Positions 1-8,957 of a DNA stretch of 64,000 nt are shown here, one piece after another. The DNA is from JASHPR01 sp963815375 (GTDB taxonomy: Bacteria > Actinomycetota > Actinomycetes > Streptosporangiales > Streptosporangiaceae), in contig CAWFGX010000005.1 of the NCBI GenBank assembly GCA_963815375.1, forward strand, positions 930,001 to 994,000, in the 5' to 3' direction. The notes beneath the pieces were generated by a model. The model ran no database searches, was not told the origin of the DNA, and saw only the letters and a list, made by a program, of their open reading frames with translations. Made by a program: the position numbers and the translations under genes. The first letter of the stretch is position 1, and each line of letters begins with the position of its first letter.

Positions 1-374
1 GTGGGCGAACATATCCCCGCCAGCCCGCGCCTATCGGACTCCCCTGCTGCTCGCGGCCCCTGCCGGGGTTGCGCGGCGCGGGCAGGCCGGTCGTGGTGCC
101 CGCACTGTTGTTGGTGGAACAGCGCGGGGCCGCGACACTGTCTGGCGCCAGCGGCGCAGGCAGGCGCAGGCAATTGAGCCTGCAGCGAAACAGGCTGAGG
201 CGCGGCGCGCGGGCAGAGAAGTGCCGTCTGAGCTGCCTCATGGCAAAGACGATCTTTGTCACTGGCAAAGTCGGCGTGCACCCCAGGCGGCGTGGGTTGC
301 GCCGAACTGACGGCACCGGCCGCTAATCTTCCATCAGACGTTCGTTGAAGTGCCCCCGAGCTAGGAGAACCCCT
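1..374. other. Intergenic region upstream of parE
   Basis: No convincing gene lies here. The sequence is GC-rich and holds a small hairpin at 166-183 (arms GCAGGC and GCCTGC around AATTGA), a second at 244-258 (CAAAG, ACGAT, CTTTG), and the 8-mer TGGCAAAG twice, at 241-248 and 263-270. The last 110 bases presumably contain the parE promoter, but I could not assign -35 and -10 boxes with confidence. A forward 85-codon open frame at 69-326 is Arg-rich and matches no family I know. Confidence 0.5.
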
Positions 375-2594
375 GTGACCGCCGTCAGTGCCTCCCGGGC
401 GAAGCAGGCGGGCTTCGCCGACGGGTACACCGCGCGCCACCTGACGGTGCTTGAAGGCCTCGAGGCGGTGCGCAAGCGCCCTGGCATGTACATCGGGTCT
501 ACCGACGGCCGCGGCATGCTGCACTGCCTGTGGGAGATCTTCGACAACTCCGTGGACGAGGCGCTTGCCGGTCACTGCACGGCCATTGACGTCATCCTGC
601 ACGGCGACGGGTCGGCCGAGGTGCGGGACAACGGCCGCGGGATCCCGGTCGACGTTGAGCCCCGGACCGGGCTGACCGGTGTCGAGCTGGTGATGACCCG
701 GCTGCACGCGGGCGGCAAGTTCGGTGGCGGTTCCTACACGGCGTCGGGCGGCCTGCATGGGGTCGGTGCGTCGGTGGTCAACGCCCTGTCCAGCCGGCTG
801 GATATAGCGGTCGACCGGGAGGGAGCGGAGTGGGCGGTCAGCTTCCGTCGCGGCGTGGCCGGCGAGTTCGCCAGCGCCGGCCCGGACGCCACGTTCGAGG
901 CCCATAGCGGGCTGCGCCGGGTCCGGCGGGTGGCCAAGACGGTGACCGGCACGAGGACCAGGTTCTGGCCGGACCAGCAGGTGTTCGTCCAGGGAGCGAA
1001 GTGGAGCTTCGAGGCCCTGGTCCAGCGGGCGCGGCAGACCGCGTACCTGGTGCCCGGCCTCACGATCCGCATCGCCGACGAGCGCGCGGCCGAGGACCGG
1101 GCCGGCTCCGCCCCGCTGGCCCTCGTCCACGATGACAGCGAGACAGACGCTGGCCAGCAGGATCGCCACAGTGAGGACGACGGCCTTCTGCCCGGCGGCG
1201 AGAGCGACACTGCTGGCGGCGCCCGGGAGGCCGAGTTCCGCTTCGCTGGCGGGATCAGCGAGTTCTGCGCTGGCCTCTCGCCCGGCGACCCAGTCACCGA
1301 CGTGCTGCGGCTGACCGGCTCCGGGCGGTTCACCGAGACCGTGCCGGTGCTCGATGACAAGGGCCACATGATCCCGACCGAGGTCGAGCGGGAACTCGCG
1401 GTGGATGTGGCGCTGCGGTGGGACACCGGCTACGGCACCATGACCCGGTCGTTCGTCAACGTGATCGCCACCCCCAAGGGCGGCACACACGTGACCGGCT
1501 TCGAGCGGGCACTGGTCAAGACCCTGAACGATCAGCTGCGCGGAGCCAAGATCCTCAAAAACGGCGACCCCGCGGTCATCAAGGAGGACATCCTCGAGGG
1601 CCTCACCGCGGTGATCGCGGTGCGTCTGCCAGAGCCGCAGTTCGAGGGGCAGACCAAGGAGGTCCTTGGCACCCCGGATGCCTCCAGGATTGTCCGGGAG
1701 GTCGTCGAGACGGAGCTGGGCGCCTTCTTCGACTCCCGGGGCCGGGCCGCCAGGGAGCAGACCAAGGCAGTATTCGAAAAGGTGGCGGCGGCCGCCAGGA
1801 CCCGGATCGCGGCCCGCGAGCACCGCGAGAACCAGCGACGCAAGTCGGCGCTTGCGACCTCGGCACTGCCGGCCAAGCTCGTGGACTGCCGGGTGGCTGA
1901 TGACCGGAGCGAGCTGTTCATCGTGGAGGGCGACTCCGCGCTCGGCACGGCCAAGATGGCCAGGAACTCGGAATTCCAGGCCCTGCTGCCGATCCGCGGC
2001 AAGATCCTCAACGTGCAGAAGGCATCCCTGAGCGACATGCTGAAGAACGCCGAGTGCGCCTCGATCATCCAGGTGATCGGCGCGGGCTCCGGCGCCTCAT
2101 TCGACCTTGACTCAGCCAGGTACCAGCGCGTTATCTTCCTCGCCGACGCTGACGTCGACGGAGCGCACATCAGGACCCTGCTGCTCACCCTGTTCCACCG
2201 GTACATGCGGCCGATGGTCGAGTCGGGCCGGGTATTCGCCGGTGTGCCGCCGCTGCACCGGATCGAGCTGACCAACCCGCGCAAGGGTCAGCAGAAGTAC
2301 ATCTACACCTATTCAGACCCCGAGCTGCACAGGACGCTCCTGCAGCTGGAGAAGCGCGGGCAGCGCTTCAAGGAGCCGCCGCAGCGGTACAAGGGCCTGG
2401 GCGAGATGGACGCCAAACAGCTGGCGGACACCACGATGGATCCGCGCTACCGCACCCTGCGCCGGATAAGGATCGAGGACTCTGCCGCCGCATCGGCCAT
2501 CTTTGACCTGCTCATGGGCAGCGAGGTAGCGCCGCGCCGCGACTTCATCATCCGCGGTGCCGCCGAGCTCGACCCCTCCCGTATCGACGCCTGA
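375..2594 (+). CDS. parE: DNA topoisomerase IV subunit B (ParE)
   Basis: This is the ATPase subunit of the type II topoisomerase that decatenates daughter chromosomes; it works with the ParC subunit encoded convergently just downstream. GHKL ATPase motifs are visible: RKRPGMYIG near residue 33, the Mg-binding FDNSVDEA near 60, DNGRGIPV near 85 and GGLHGVGASVVNA near 124. The TOPRIM region has EGDSA near 517 and DADVDGAHI near 587, and the C-terminal QRYKGLGEMDA is near 670. I take GTG 375 as start because AGGAG lies seven bases upstream; an in-frame ATG at 345 lacks a good site. The length of 739 residues is slightly long because of an acidic insert (about residues 240-285) not usual for the family. 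A gyrB role is less likely because the neighbour is parC. Confidence 0.93.
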   Translation: MTAVSASRAKQAGFADGYTARHLTVLEGLEAVRKRPGMYIGSTDGRGMLHCLWEIFDNSVDEALAGHCTAIDVILHGDGSAEVRDNGRGIPVDVEPRTGLTGVELVMTRLHAGGKFGGGSYTASGGLHGVGASVVNALSSRLDIAVDREGAEWAVSFRRGVAGEFASAGPDATFEAHSGLRRVRRVAKTVTGTRTRFWPDQQVFVQGAKWSFEALVQRARQTAYLVPGLTIRIADERAAEDRAGSAPLALVHDDSETDAGQQDRHSEDDGLLPGGESDTAGGAREAEFRFAGGISEFCAGLSPGDPVTDVLRLTGSGRFTETVPVLDDKGHMIPTEVERELAVDVALRWDTGYGTMTRSFVNVIATPKGGTHVTGFERALVKTLNDQLRGAKILKNGDPAVIKEDILEGLTAVIAVRLPEPQFEGQTKEVLGTPDASRIVREVVETELGAFFDSRGRAAREQTKAVFEKVAAAARTRIAAREHRENQRRKSALATSALPAKLVDCRVADDRSELFIVEGDSALGTAKMARNSEFQALLPIRGKILNVQKASLSDMLKNAECASIIQVIGAGSGASFDLDSARYQRVIFLADADVDGAHIRTLLLTLFHRYMRPMVESGRVFAGVPPLHRIELTNPRKGQQKYIYTYSDPELHRTLLQLEKRGQRFKEPPQRYKGLGEMDAKQLADTTMDPRYRTLRRIRIEDSAAASAIFDLLMGSEVAPRRDFIIRGAAELDPSRIDA

Positions 2595-2611
2595 TCGCTG
2601 CGCGGGCCCAG

Positions 2612-2653
2612 CCGGGGAATCCCGTCAGTCGTATGTGCTGACAGGATTCCCGG
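2612..2653. terminator. Bidirectional terminator between parE and parC
   Basis: A long inverted repeat sits between the convergent stops. The left arm CCGGGGAATCCCGTCAG and the right arm CTGACAGGATTCCCGG pair with one mismatch and one bulged G, around a 9-base loop. There is no U-run, which is common for actinobacterial terminators. It can serve both genes. Confidence 0.75.
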
Positions 2654-2713
2654 TTAACGGCTTGGCCCAGCGGGTGCGGCGCGACGGGGCCACCGAGGCG
2701 CCGCGCGGCGGGG

Positions 2714-5341
2714 TCAGGTGACAGCTGGGCCGCCGAGGGCGGCCAGGGGGTGGGTAACCCGGAGACCGGAGCCGTCCCGGCGGCCGTCCGGTGGCGGCAG
2801 GTCCACCGGGGTGCCCGCCTCGGTCGCGCCCCGGGCGGGGCCTGGCCCAGCCCAGGCAAGGACCAGCGAGTCCTCGCCCTTGAGGAACCGGTGGCAGCGC
2901 ACCCCGCCGGTGGCGCGGCCCTTGGGCGGGTACTCGGCGTACGGCGTAACCTTCGCGGTCATGGCCGAGGTGCCGGGCAGGGCCCCGGCGCTGCCGGCGA
3001 CCGTGACCACGACCAGGTCGGAAGCGGGCGAGTCGGCCGTTGCGGCGTCGCCAGACCCTCTGGCCGGGTCGACGGCGCCGAACCAGACGGCCGAGGCGCG
3101 AGCGGCCAGCCGGATCCCGGCCATCCCGGCAGCGGACCTTCCCTGCGGGCGCACCGCGGCCGCGCCAAACCGCAGCAGCTGCGCGTCACTGGTGATGAAG
3201 ACCAGGTCATAGGACTCATCAGGGAGCTGCACCGCGCCCACCACCCGGTCACCGTCCTTGAGCGCGATGACCTCGAACTCGGTGGCGTTCTGCGGGTAGT
3301 CCGGAGCCACCCGCTTGACTACGCCCGTTGCCGTGCCGACAGCGAGGCCGGCGCCCGCGCCCGCTCCGGCGCCGTCGGCAGCGGCCAGCCCGGCCACAGT
3401 CTCCCCGGGCCGCAGCGAAATGAACTCGCTAGCCGGCGCACCGCCTGCCAGGGCGGGGGAGTGCGCGCTGGGAGGCAGCGCGGGCAGGTCCAGCACGTTC
3501 ATCCGGATCAGCCGGCCTTCCGAGGTCACAACGCCGATAGTGCCGCGGGCGGTTGCGGGCACAGCCGACACGATCGCGTCGTGCGCCGCTCGCGGCCCCG
3601 CGTCCGTTCCGGCGGCTCGGCCACTGCCAGCGGCCCCCGACCCGCCGGCCCGAGTCGCCCCCTTGCTGCGGGCGGCGGGTTCCTCGCTGGCCACGTCGGG
3701 CGCTGAGGAGCGTTCTGAATCCTGGGCTTGGCTGGCGGTGGCCGTCCGGGCCAGCAGTCCTCCTGAGGACAGCAGGACCGTGCACGGATCGTCAGCCACC
3801 TCCATGGGGACCGTGGCTGTCCGGGCCGCGCCGCTGCTTTCCAGCAGCACCGTGCGCCGGGGAGTCGCGAACCTCTTGCTGATCTCGCCCAGCTCCGACG
3901 AGACGAGCTGGCGCAGCCGCTGAGGTGAGTCGAGGATCGCGGTGAGCTCTGCGATCTCGCTCCGCAGCGTCTCCCGCTCGCGCTCCAGCTCTAGCCGGTC
4001 GTAGCGGGTCAGCCGGCGCAGCGGGGTGTCCAGGATGTACTGGGCCTGGACCTCGGAGAGGTCGAAGACGCTCATCAGCCGCTCCTTGGCGGCGGCCGCG
4101 TCGTCGCTGCTGCGGATCACGGCGATGACCTCGTCGATGTTCAGCAGCGCGATCAGCAGGCCGTCGACCAGGTGCAGCCGTTCCTCGCGCTTGCGGCGGC
4201 GGTACTCGCTGCGGCGGCGGACCACCTCAAGCCGGTGATCGACGTAGATGTGCAGCAGCTCGCGCAGCCCGAGCAGCCGCGGCTGGTCGTCGACGAGCGC
4301 GACGTTGTTGATGCCGAAGGTGTCCTCCATCGGCGTCAGGCGGTACAGCTCCTCGAGCACCGCCTCGGCGTGGAACCCGCTGCGCACTTCGATCACGAGC
4401 TGCAGGCCGCGGGTTCCGTCTGTGAGGTCCTTCAGGTCGGAGATCCCGGCCAGCTTCTTGGCCTGGACCAGGTCCTTGATCCGCTCCCGGACTTTCTCCG
4501 GGCCGACCCCGTACGGCAGCTCGGTGACCACGATCCCGGTGCGGCGCGGTGTGACCTGCTCGATCCGGGCTGTGGCCCGGGTCCGGAACGTTCCGCGGCC
4601 GGTCTCGTACGCCTCCCGGATCCCCTCCAGCCCGACGATCTTCCCGCCAGTGGGCAGGTCCGGCCCGGGCACGAACCGCATGAGCTCGTCCAGGCTCGCG
4701 TCCGGATGGGCGATCAGGTGCCGGGCGGCCGCGATGACCTCGCCGAGGTTGTGCGGCACCATGTTGGTGGCCATCCCGACGGCGATCCCGGCAGTGCCGT
4801 TGACCAGCAGGTTGGGGATCGCTGCCGGAAGGACCCGGGGCTGGGTCTCGGTGCCGTCGTAGTTCGGCACGAAGTCGACGGTGTCCTCGTCGAGCGAGTC
4901 GGTCATCGCCATCGCCGACGCGGCCAGGCGCGCCTCTGTGTAGCGATACGCGGCCGGGGCATCGTCGGGTGAGCCGAAGTTGCCGTGCCCGTCGGCGAGC
5001 GGCAGCTGCATCGCCCATGGCTGAGCCATCCGGACCAGCGCGTCGTAGATGGCCCCGTCACCGTGCGGGTGCAGCCGCCCCATGACCTGCCCGACGACCT
5101 GGGCGCACTTGGTATGCGAGCGCTGCGGCGTCAGGCCCATGTCGCGCATGATGTACAAGATCCGTCGCTGCACTGGCTTGAGCCCGTCCCGGGCGTCCGG
5201 CAGCGCGCGCTGGTAGATCACCGAGTAGGCGTACTCGAGATAGCTCTTCCGCATCTCCTCGGTGACGTCGATGTCGACGATGTTCTCTTCGAAGTCCGGC
5301 GGAGGCGGTGTTGTCGTGGTGCGTCTGGCCATGTCCGCCAT
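2714..5341 (-). CDS. parC: DNA topoisomerase IV subunit A (ParC)
   Basis: This is the DNA-cleaving and rejoining subunit of topoisomerase IV, partner of ParE. The N-terminal core starts with the conserved SYLEYAYSVI and GLKPVQRRILY segments, followed by the winged-helix region; the catalytic tyrosine is Tyr134 in AAYRYTEARL. The C-terminal half is a beta-pinwheel DNA-wrapping domain with an Ala/Gly-rich linker near residues 630-670. I start at ATG 5341 (MADMARR); ATG 5332 three codons later is also possible. The open frame continues upstream, but that part is a tandem DNA repeat and looks like low-complexity translation. Length is 875 residues, slightly long because of the linker. It runs convergently to parE. 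Confidence 0.93.
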   Translation of the reverse strand: MADMARRTTTTPPPPDFEENIVDIDVTEEMRKSYLEYAYSVIYQRALPDARDGLKPVQRRILYIMRDMGLTPQRSHTKCAQVVGQVMGRLHPHGDGAIYDALVRMAQPWAMQLPLADGHGNFGSPDDAPAAYRYTEARLAASAMAMTDSLDEDTVDFVPNYDGTETQPRVLPAAIPNLLVNGTAGIAVGMATNMVPHNLGEVIAAARHLIAHPDASLDELMRFVPGPDLPTGGKIVGLEGIREAYETGRGTFRTRATARIEQVTPRRTGIVVTELPYGVGPEKVRERIKDLVQAKKLAGISDLKDLTDGTRGLQLVIEVRSGFHAEAVLEELYRLTPMEDTFGINNVALVDDQPRLLGLRELLHIYVDHRLEVVRRRSEYRRRKREERLHLVDGLLIALLNIDEVIAVIRSSDDAAAAKERLMSVFDLSEVQAQYILDTPLRRLTRYDRLELERERETLRSEIAELTAILDSPQRLRQLVSSELGEISKRFATPRRTVLLESSGAARTATVPMEVADDPCTVLLSSGGLLARTATASQAQDSERSSAPDVASEEPAARSKGATRAGGSGAAGSGRAAGTDAGPRAAHDAIVSAVPATARGTIGVVTSEGRLIRMNVLDLPALPPSAHSPALAGGAPASEFISLRPGETVAGLAAADGAGAGAGAGLAVGTATGVVKRVAPDYPQNATEFEVIALKDGDRVVGAVQLPDESYDLVFITSDAQLLRFGAAAVRPQGRSAAGMAGIRLAARASAVWFGAVDPARGSGDAATADSPASDLVVVTVAGSAGALPGTSAMTAKVTPYAEYPPKGRATGGVRCHRFLKGEDSLVLAWAGPGPARGATEAGTPVDLPPPDGRRDGSGLRVTHPLAALGGPAVT

Positions 5342-5347
5342 TGTGCA

Positions 5348-5440
5348 CGCCGAGCGAGCCAAAGGGGCGTCGTGCCACACCGCCGAGCGAGCCAAGGGGC
5401 GTCGTGCCACACCGCCGAGCGAGCCAAAGGGGCGCGGCGC
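5348..5440. repeat. Tandem 32-33 bp repeat directly before parC
   Basis: Two full copies and one partial copy of a unit beginning CGCCGAGCGAGCCAAAGGGG occupy 5348-5380, 5381-5412 and 5413-5440. Copy 2 lacks one A; copy 3 diverges after the G-run. The array ends seven bases from the parC start codon, so it lies in the parC 5' leader. A related unit occurs at 60546-60575, so this is part of a dispersed family. Confidence 0.85.
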
Positions 5441-5620
5441 GCGCTGTGCTGACGAGCGAGGACTCGCAGACTCTGACCGAGGAGGGAAGCCCAAGCGCCC
5501 GAGTCTGGCCACACGCCCCTGGACCACCGGTAACCGGCCGCCCAGATCAGGACGGAAAGTCTGTGACCACATGCGCACAAGATCTTCCGGCTTATCGGGC
5601 TGCCGGCTCGGCTGGCTGGC

Positions 5621-5719
5621 CGCTGGGGCTGGTGGGGTCAGTGCGATTGAGCGGGATTCGTGGGGTGGCGAGCTGGTGGGGCCAGTGGGACTGAGTGGGC
5701 TGGTGGGGTTGGTAGGGCC
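5621..5719 (+). repeat. G-run-rich low-complexity tract
   Basis: Reiterated GGTGGGG and CTGGTGGGG-like words with at least six runs of three or four G occur on the plus strand, separated by short mixed spacers. The tract sits in the gene-free stretch between parC and the dehydrogenase gene. It could fold as a G-quadruplex in single strands; no coding potential is evident. Confidence 0.6.
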
Positions 5720-5732
5720 ACGGCGACGGCGA

Positions 5733-5812
5733 CCCGAGCGACGAGGGACAACGGGTCCCAGCGCCCCGGAGGCGAGCGAGGCGAAAGTACAGCCCCGGAG
5801 GCAAGCGCGGCG
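5733..5812. repeat. GAGCGACGAGG / GCCCCGGAGG repeat module
   Basis: The stretch contains GAGCGACGAGG and then two imperfect copies of a word of the form GCCCCGGAGGCRAGCG (R = A or G). The same order of words, GAGCGACGAGG followed by GCGCCCCGGAAGTGAGCGA, is present at 60600-60650 between pyrC and carA. It ends just before the stop codon of the reverse-strand dehydrogenase gene. Confidence 0.6.
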
Positions 5813-5815
5813 AAA

Positions 5816-6589
5816 TCAGGTGACCGAGAAGCCGCCGTCGACGAAGATCAGCTGCCCGGTGACGTAGTCGCTGGCCGGGCTGGCCAGGAACACCGCGATG
5901 CCCTCGAAGTCGGCGGGCTCGCCGTTGCGCCCGATCATCGTGCGCGCACGGAGCGCGGCCAGCCGCCCCGGGTCGCTGGCCGCTTCCCTGATCAGCGGGG
6001 TGATCACGAATCCCGGACTGATCGCGTTCGCGCGCACGCCGCGGGCTGACCACGCCTCGGCCTGGGACCGGGTCAGCGAGACCAGTCCGCCCTTGGATGC
6101 CCCGTACCCTCCGCTGTTCCCGAACGCCCGGACTGCCTGCTGTGAGGCGATGTTGATGATCCGGCCCCAGCCGCGTTCGGCCATCTGCGGGCCGAACCGC
6201 TGGCCGAGCAGGAACGGCGCTGTCAGGTTGACCGCGATCGTCTGGTCCCACTCGGCGGTTGTGAGCGCGTCCATCGGCGGCCGCGGGTTGACCGCGGCCG
6301 AACTGACCAGGATGTCGGGCTCGCCGAAGGCTGCCGCCGCCTGCTGCGCACCGCGCTCAAGCGAGGCACGGTCGCCCAGGTCCGCGCTGACCCACGCGGC
6401 CTCGCAGCCCTCTGCGCGCAGCCCTGCCGCCGTCTCCGCCAGCGCCTCAGCCCCCCGGGCCAGCAGCACCACCTTGGCTCCGGCCCTGGCCAGAGCCCGC
6501 GCGATCGCCTGACCGATGCCCGAGCTCCCTCCGGTCACCAGGGCGACCCGCCCCTCCAGCGAGAACAGGTCATCGAGGTAACTCCCCAC
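5816..6589 (-). CDS. SDR-family NAD(P)-dependent oxidoreductase, gluconate 5-dehydrogenase-like
   Basis: A classical short-chain dehydrogenase of about 257 residues. The cofactor-binding TGGSSGIG motif is near residue 17, a SSAAVN segment stands in place of the usual NNAG, the catalytic serine is in INIAS, and the YGASK motif carries the catalytic Tyr and Lys. The C-terminal VTGQLIFVDGG is typical. The sequence NSGGYGASKGG and the ANAISPGF stretch recall gluconate 5-dehydrogenases, so a sugar-acid substrate is plausible but not proven. I prefer GTG 6589 because AGGGGG lies about seven bases upstream; ATG 6607 is in frame. It lies downstream of a PfkB-type sugar kinase in the same direction, which fits a sugar-acid pathway. 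Confidence 0.85.
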   Translation of the reverse strand: MGSYLDDLFSLEGRVALVTGGSSGIGQAIARALARAGAKVVLLARGAEALAETAAGLRAEGCEAAWVSADLGDRASLERGAQQAAAAFGEPDILVSSAAVNPRPPMDALTTAEWDQTIAVNLTAPFLLGQRFGPQMAERGWGRIINIASQQAVRAFGNSGGYGASKGGLVSLTRSQAEAWSARGVRANAISPGFVITPLIREAASDPGRLAALRARTMIGRNGEPADFEGIAVFLASPASDYVTGQLIFVDGGFSVT

Positions 6590-6656
6590 GCACAACCCCC
6601 TGATCATGAAGCCGTTTCAGTGAGTGGAGCCTTTTCAGCGCATAGCGCTTGCAGGG

Positions 6657-6696
6657 CTCCGTGATCAAGCAAGCCGCGGCTGAGCCTCCGTGATCA
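6657..6696. repeat. Direct repeat CTCCGTGATCA in the gap before the SDR gene
   Basis: CTCCGTGATCA occurs at 6657-6667 and 6686-6696, 29 bases apart; a further TGATCA lies at 6601-6606. The repeats sit in the 116-base gap between the kinase stop and the dehydrogenase start, so they could be an operator, but this is inference only. Confidence 0.4.
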
Positions 6697-6723
6697 GCGA
6701 GTCCGGAGTGGCTGGGGAGCGCT

Positions 6724-7620
6724 CTAGAGCAGCGGGCGCGCGCCGACCAGGCCAAGCGCCTGGGCCGCCAGCCAGCAGCCGGCCGCCAGTGCCTCGCTCG
6801 GGGGCTTGTTGTCCAGCCAGGCCGGCAGGAACCCGGCACAGAACGCGTCGCCTGCACCGGTCCCGTCCAGGATCCGCTCGATCGGCGGCCCGGGAACCCG
6901 GTAGCCCTCGGAACGGCCGTTGGCTGAGAACAGGGCTCCGTCGGGGCCGAGCTTGATCACCACCTGCGGGTACCAGGCGGTCAGCGCCCGCGCGGCCTGC
7001 TCGGGCTGGTCCCGGCCGGTCAGCACCCGGGCCTGGTCGGAGTTGACGAGCAACAGCGTGGTCGGCCCGCTGGTCAGATGCAGCACCGGCTCGGCGCCCA
7101 CCCGCTCCAGCGGCGCCGACGACGCGCCGTCCACGGATACGCTCATCCCGGCGCGCTGGGCCAGGCCCAGCGCGGCCAGGGCAGCCGGCCGGGAACCGTC
7201 GTTGAGCAGCGTGTACCCGGAGACGTGCAGGTGGCTGCCTGGCGTGAACAGGTCCTGGGGCAGGTCGTCGGGTGACAGTGCGGCGTTTGCCCCGGGGTCG
7301 GAGAGCATCGTGTGGTCGCCCTTGTGGGTCACCATCACCACGCAGGTCCCTGTCGGCCGCTCGGGGTCCATGACCAGCCGCGCGTCCACGCCGTAGCCCA
7401 TCAGCTCCATGTCCCGGTTGCGCCCGGCGATATCCGCGCCGCGCCTGCCGATGAAGGCCACCTCGGCGCCGTCCGCGGCGAGCCAGGCGGCGATGTTCGC
7501 ACCTGACCCGCCACCGTGCATGCTCACCGTCGCGGGCGTGTCGCTGCCCCGCGCCAGCGGCAGCGCCGCATGAGCAACCGTGTCCGTCATAAGATCGCCA
7601 ACGACGACGATGCGCGTCAT
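6724..7620 (-). CDS. PfkB-family carbohydrate kinase
   Basis: A ribokinase-fold sugar or nucleoside kinase of 298 residues. The N-terminal substrate-binding motif GGGSGANIA is near residue 36, and the C-terminal PfkB signature DGTGAGDAF carries the catalytic Asp and anion hole. Start ATG 7620 gives the usual N-terminus MTRIVVVGDLMTD; the 17 codons upstream look non-coding. The sugar cannot be read from the sequence. Together with the dehydrogenase gene 116 bases downstream it may phosphorylate a keto-sugar acid (inference). It resembles sugar kinases more than adenosine kinases, but the latter are not excluded. Confidence 0.85.
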   Translation of the reverse strand: MTRIVVVGDLMTDTVAHAALPLARGSDTPATVSMHGGGSGANIAAWLAADGAEVAFIGRRGADIAGRNRDMELMGYGVDARLVMDPERPTGTCVVMVTHKGDHTMLSDPGANAALSPDDLPQDLFTPGSHLHVSGYTLLNDGSRPAALAALGLAQRAGMSVSVDGASSAPLERVGAEPVLHLTSGPTTLLLVNSDQARVLTGRDQPEQAARALTAWYPQVVIKLGPDGALFSANGRSEGYRVPGPPIERILDGTGAGDAFCAGFLPAWLDNKPPSEALAAGCWLAAQALGLVGARPLL

Positions 7621-7766
7621 GCCGTCACCACCCTGGGCATGGAGCTGAACCGGGAAATGCTGCGAGGGCACGCCAGCAATCTGCTGCTGGCGGATAGAAC
7701 TTAACAGGTCTGACGGGGCGTCTCGCGCCGTTCACGCTCCGAACCCGTGAATTGTGCCCATTGGGC

Positions 7767-8879
7767 TCAACCGGGCAGGGTCAGGGCACGGCCGGCGACC
7801 ATCAGCACCGCCTCGTCGGATTCGGCAGCCAGCCGCTGGTTGAGCCAGCCGAGCTGGTCGCGGAACAGCCGCCCGGCACTGGTTTCCGGGTGGATGCTCG
7901 ATCCAACCTCGTCGCTGACGGCGACCACGCGCGCCTGGGTGTCGCGCCACGCGGCGACCAGCTCGTCGACCCTTGCGGCGACCCGCGCCTGGGCCGGCAC
8001 GGGTGAGCCCTGCGGGCGGTCTGCCCACGCCCCTGATTCCTGCATAACCCCGGCGAGCCAGGTCCCCGCCCCGTCAAGCAAAATCGCATTGGATTCAGAA
8101 CGCAATGCCGCCGCTGCATCGAGCGACTCCACTGTCTCCCACCACTGGGGCCTTCGGGACTGGTGCGCGGCGACCCGGAGCGACCAGTCCGGATCGTCCG
8201 GGGGCATCTGGCCGGGCGGGTACGGCCCCGCTGCCAGGTAGGTCACGTGCGGCTCGGCGGCCAGCCTGAGCTCCGCGTGCCGTGACTTGCCCGACCGCGC
8301 CCCGCCGAGAACCAGCACACGCCGCGGCGGCGGCGGCAGTCCGGCGGGATCAGCAAGCCTGGCCTGGCCGGCCGGCGCGGTCAGGACGTCGCCGTCTTGC
8401 GGCACGGCGACGCCCCAGAACCCGCACCGCCGGGCCAGTTCTTCCTCCGAGGAGACCCGGTGATCGGCGTGCAGCACGGCCACCACGGTGCTGGGCCTGG
8501 TCAGGCCCTGGTGCCGCAGGCCGCCGAGCTGCGCCGGATCACCCAGCAGGTCGAGAAGGGCCAGGTCGTAGGGCAGGGCGCCGGCCGGCGGCTCGGGCGT
8601 GACCCCTGACCCGTCGGCAGCCAGCAGCCTGGCTCCGTCCGGGCTGGTCACATCCCAGCCTCCCGGTATCCGCTCGACCCGGTATCCCGCGCGCGGCTCG
8701 CCGGAGCTAGCAGCGCCGGAGCTGGCAGCGCCGGAGACCAGCGTCAGCCTGCCGTCCACGATCACCCACGCCGGAGAGCGGCCATCGCCGGCCGACCGGG
8801 CCCGGGCGCACGACGCGCAGCGGCATCCCGGCTGCGGCCACCCGCCGCTGCCGCCGGTACCGCGCAGGAGGACATCCAT
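7767..8879 (-). CDS. cobU: Adenosylcobinamide kinase / guanylyltransferase (CobU) with N-terminal extra domain
   Basis: The C-terminal 185 residues are CobU, which phosphorylates adenosylcobinamide and adds GMP in nucleotide-loop assembly of vitamin B12. The Walker A motif GGARSGKS is near residue 190, and the later VSDEVG and GRLFRDQLGWLNQ segments are the family signature. The N-terminal 180 residues begin MDVLLRGTGGSGGWPQPGC with CRCASCARAR, which resembles the metallo-beta-lactamase-like domain fused to CobU in many actinomycetes; the usual HxHxDH motif is not evident, so this part is probably inactive. The gene stands alone without other B12 genes, and I see no cobalamin riboswitch. Confidence 0.88.
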   Translation of the reverse strand: MDVLLRGTGGSGGWPQPGCRCASCARARSAGDGRSPAWVIVDGRLTLVSGAASSGAASSGEPRAGYRVERIPGGWDVTSPDGARLLAADGSGVTPEPPAGALPYDLALLDLLGDPAQLGGLRHQGLTRPSTVVAVLHADHRVSSEEELARRCGFWGVAVPQDGDVLTAPAGQARLADPAGLPPPPRRVLVLGGARSGKSRHAELRLAAEPHVTYLAAGPYPPGQMPPDDPDWSLRVAAHQSRRPQWWETVESLDAAAALRSESNAILLDGAGTWLAGVMQESGAWADRPQGSPVPAQARVAARVDELVAAWRDTQARVVAVSDEVGSSIHPETSAGRLFRDQLGWLNQRLAAESDEAVLMVAGRALTLPG

Positions 8880-8957
8880 GACCAGCCTGGTCCCGTCCCC
8901 TCGCCCCGGCCGCTACGATTTAGCCGATCTTAACGAGCGAAGCGCGGGGGACATCCG

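Noticed and set aside
69..326. 85-codon forward frame upstream of parE
   Set aside because: Arg-rich, low-complexity translation with no family resemblance and no ribosome site; typical of chance frames in GC-rich DNA.
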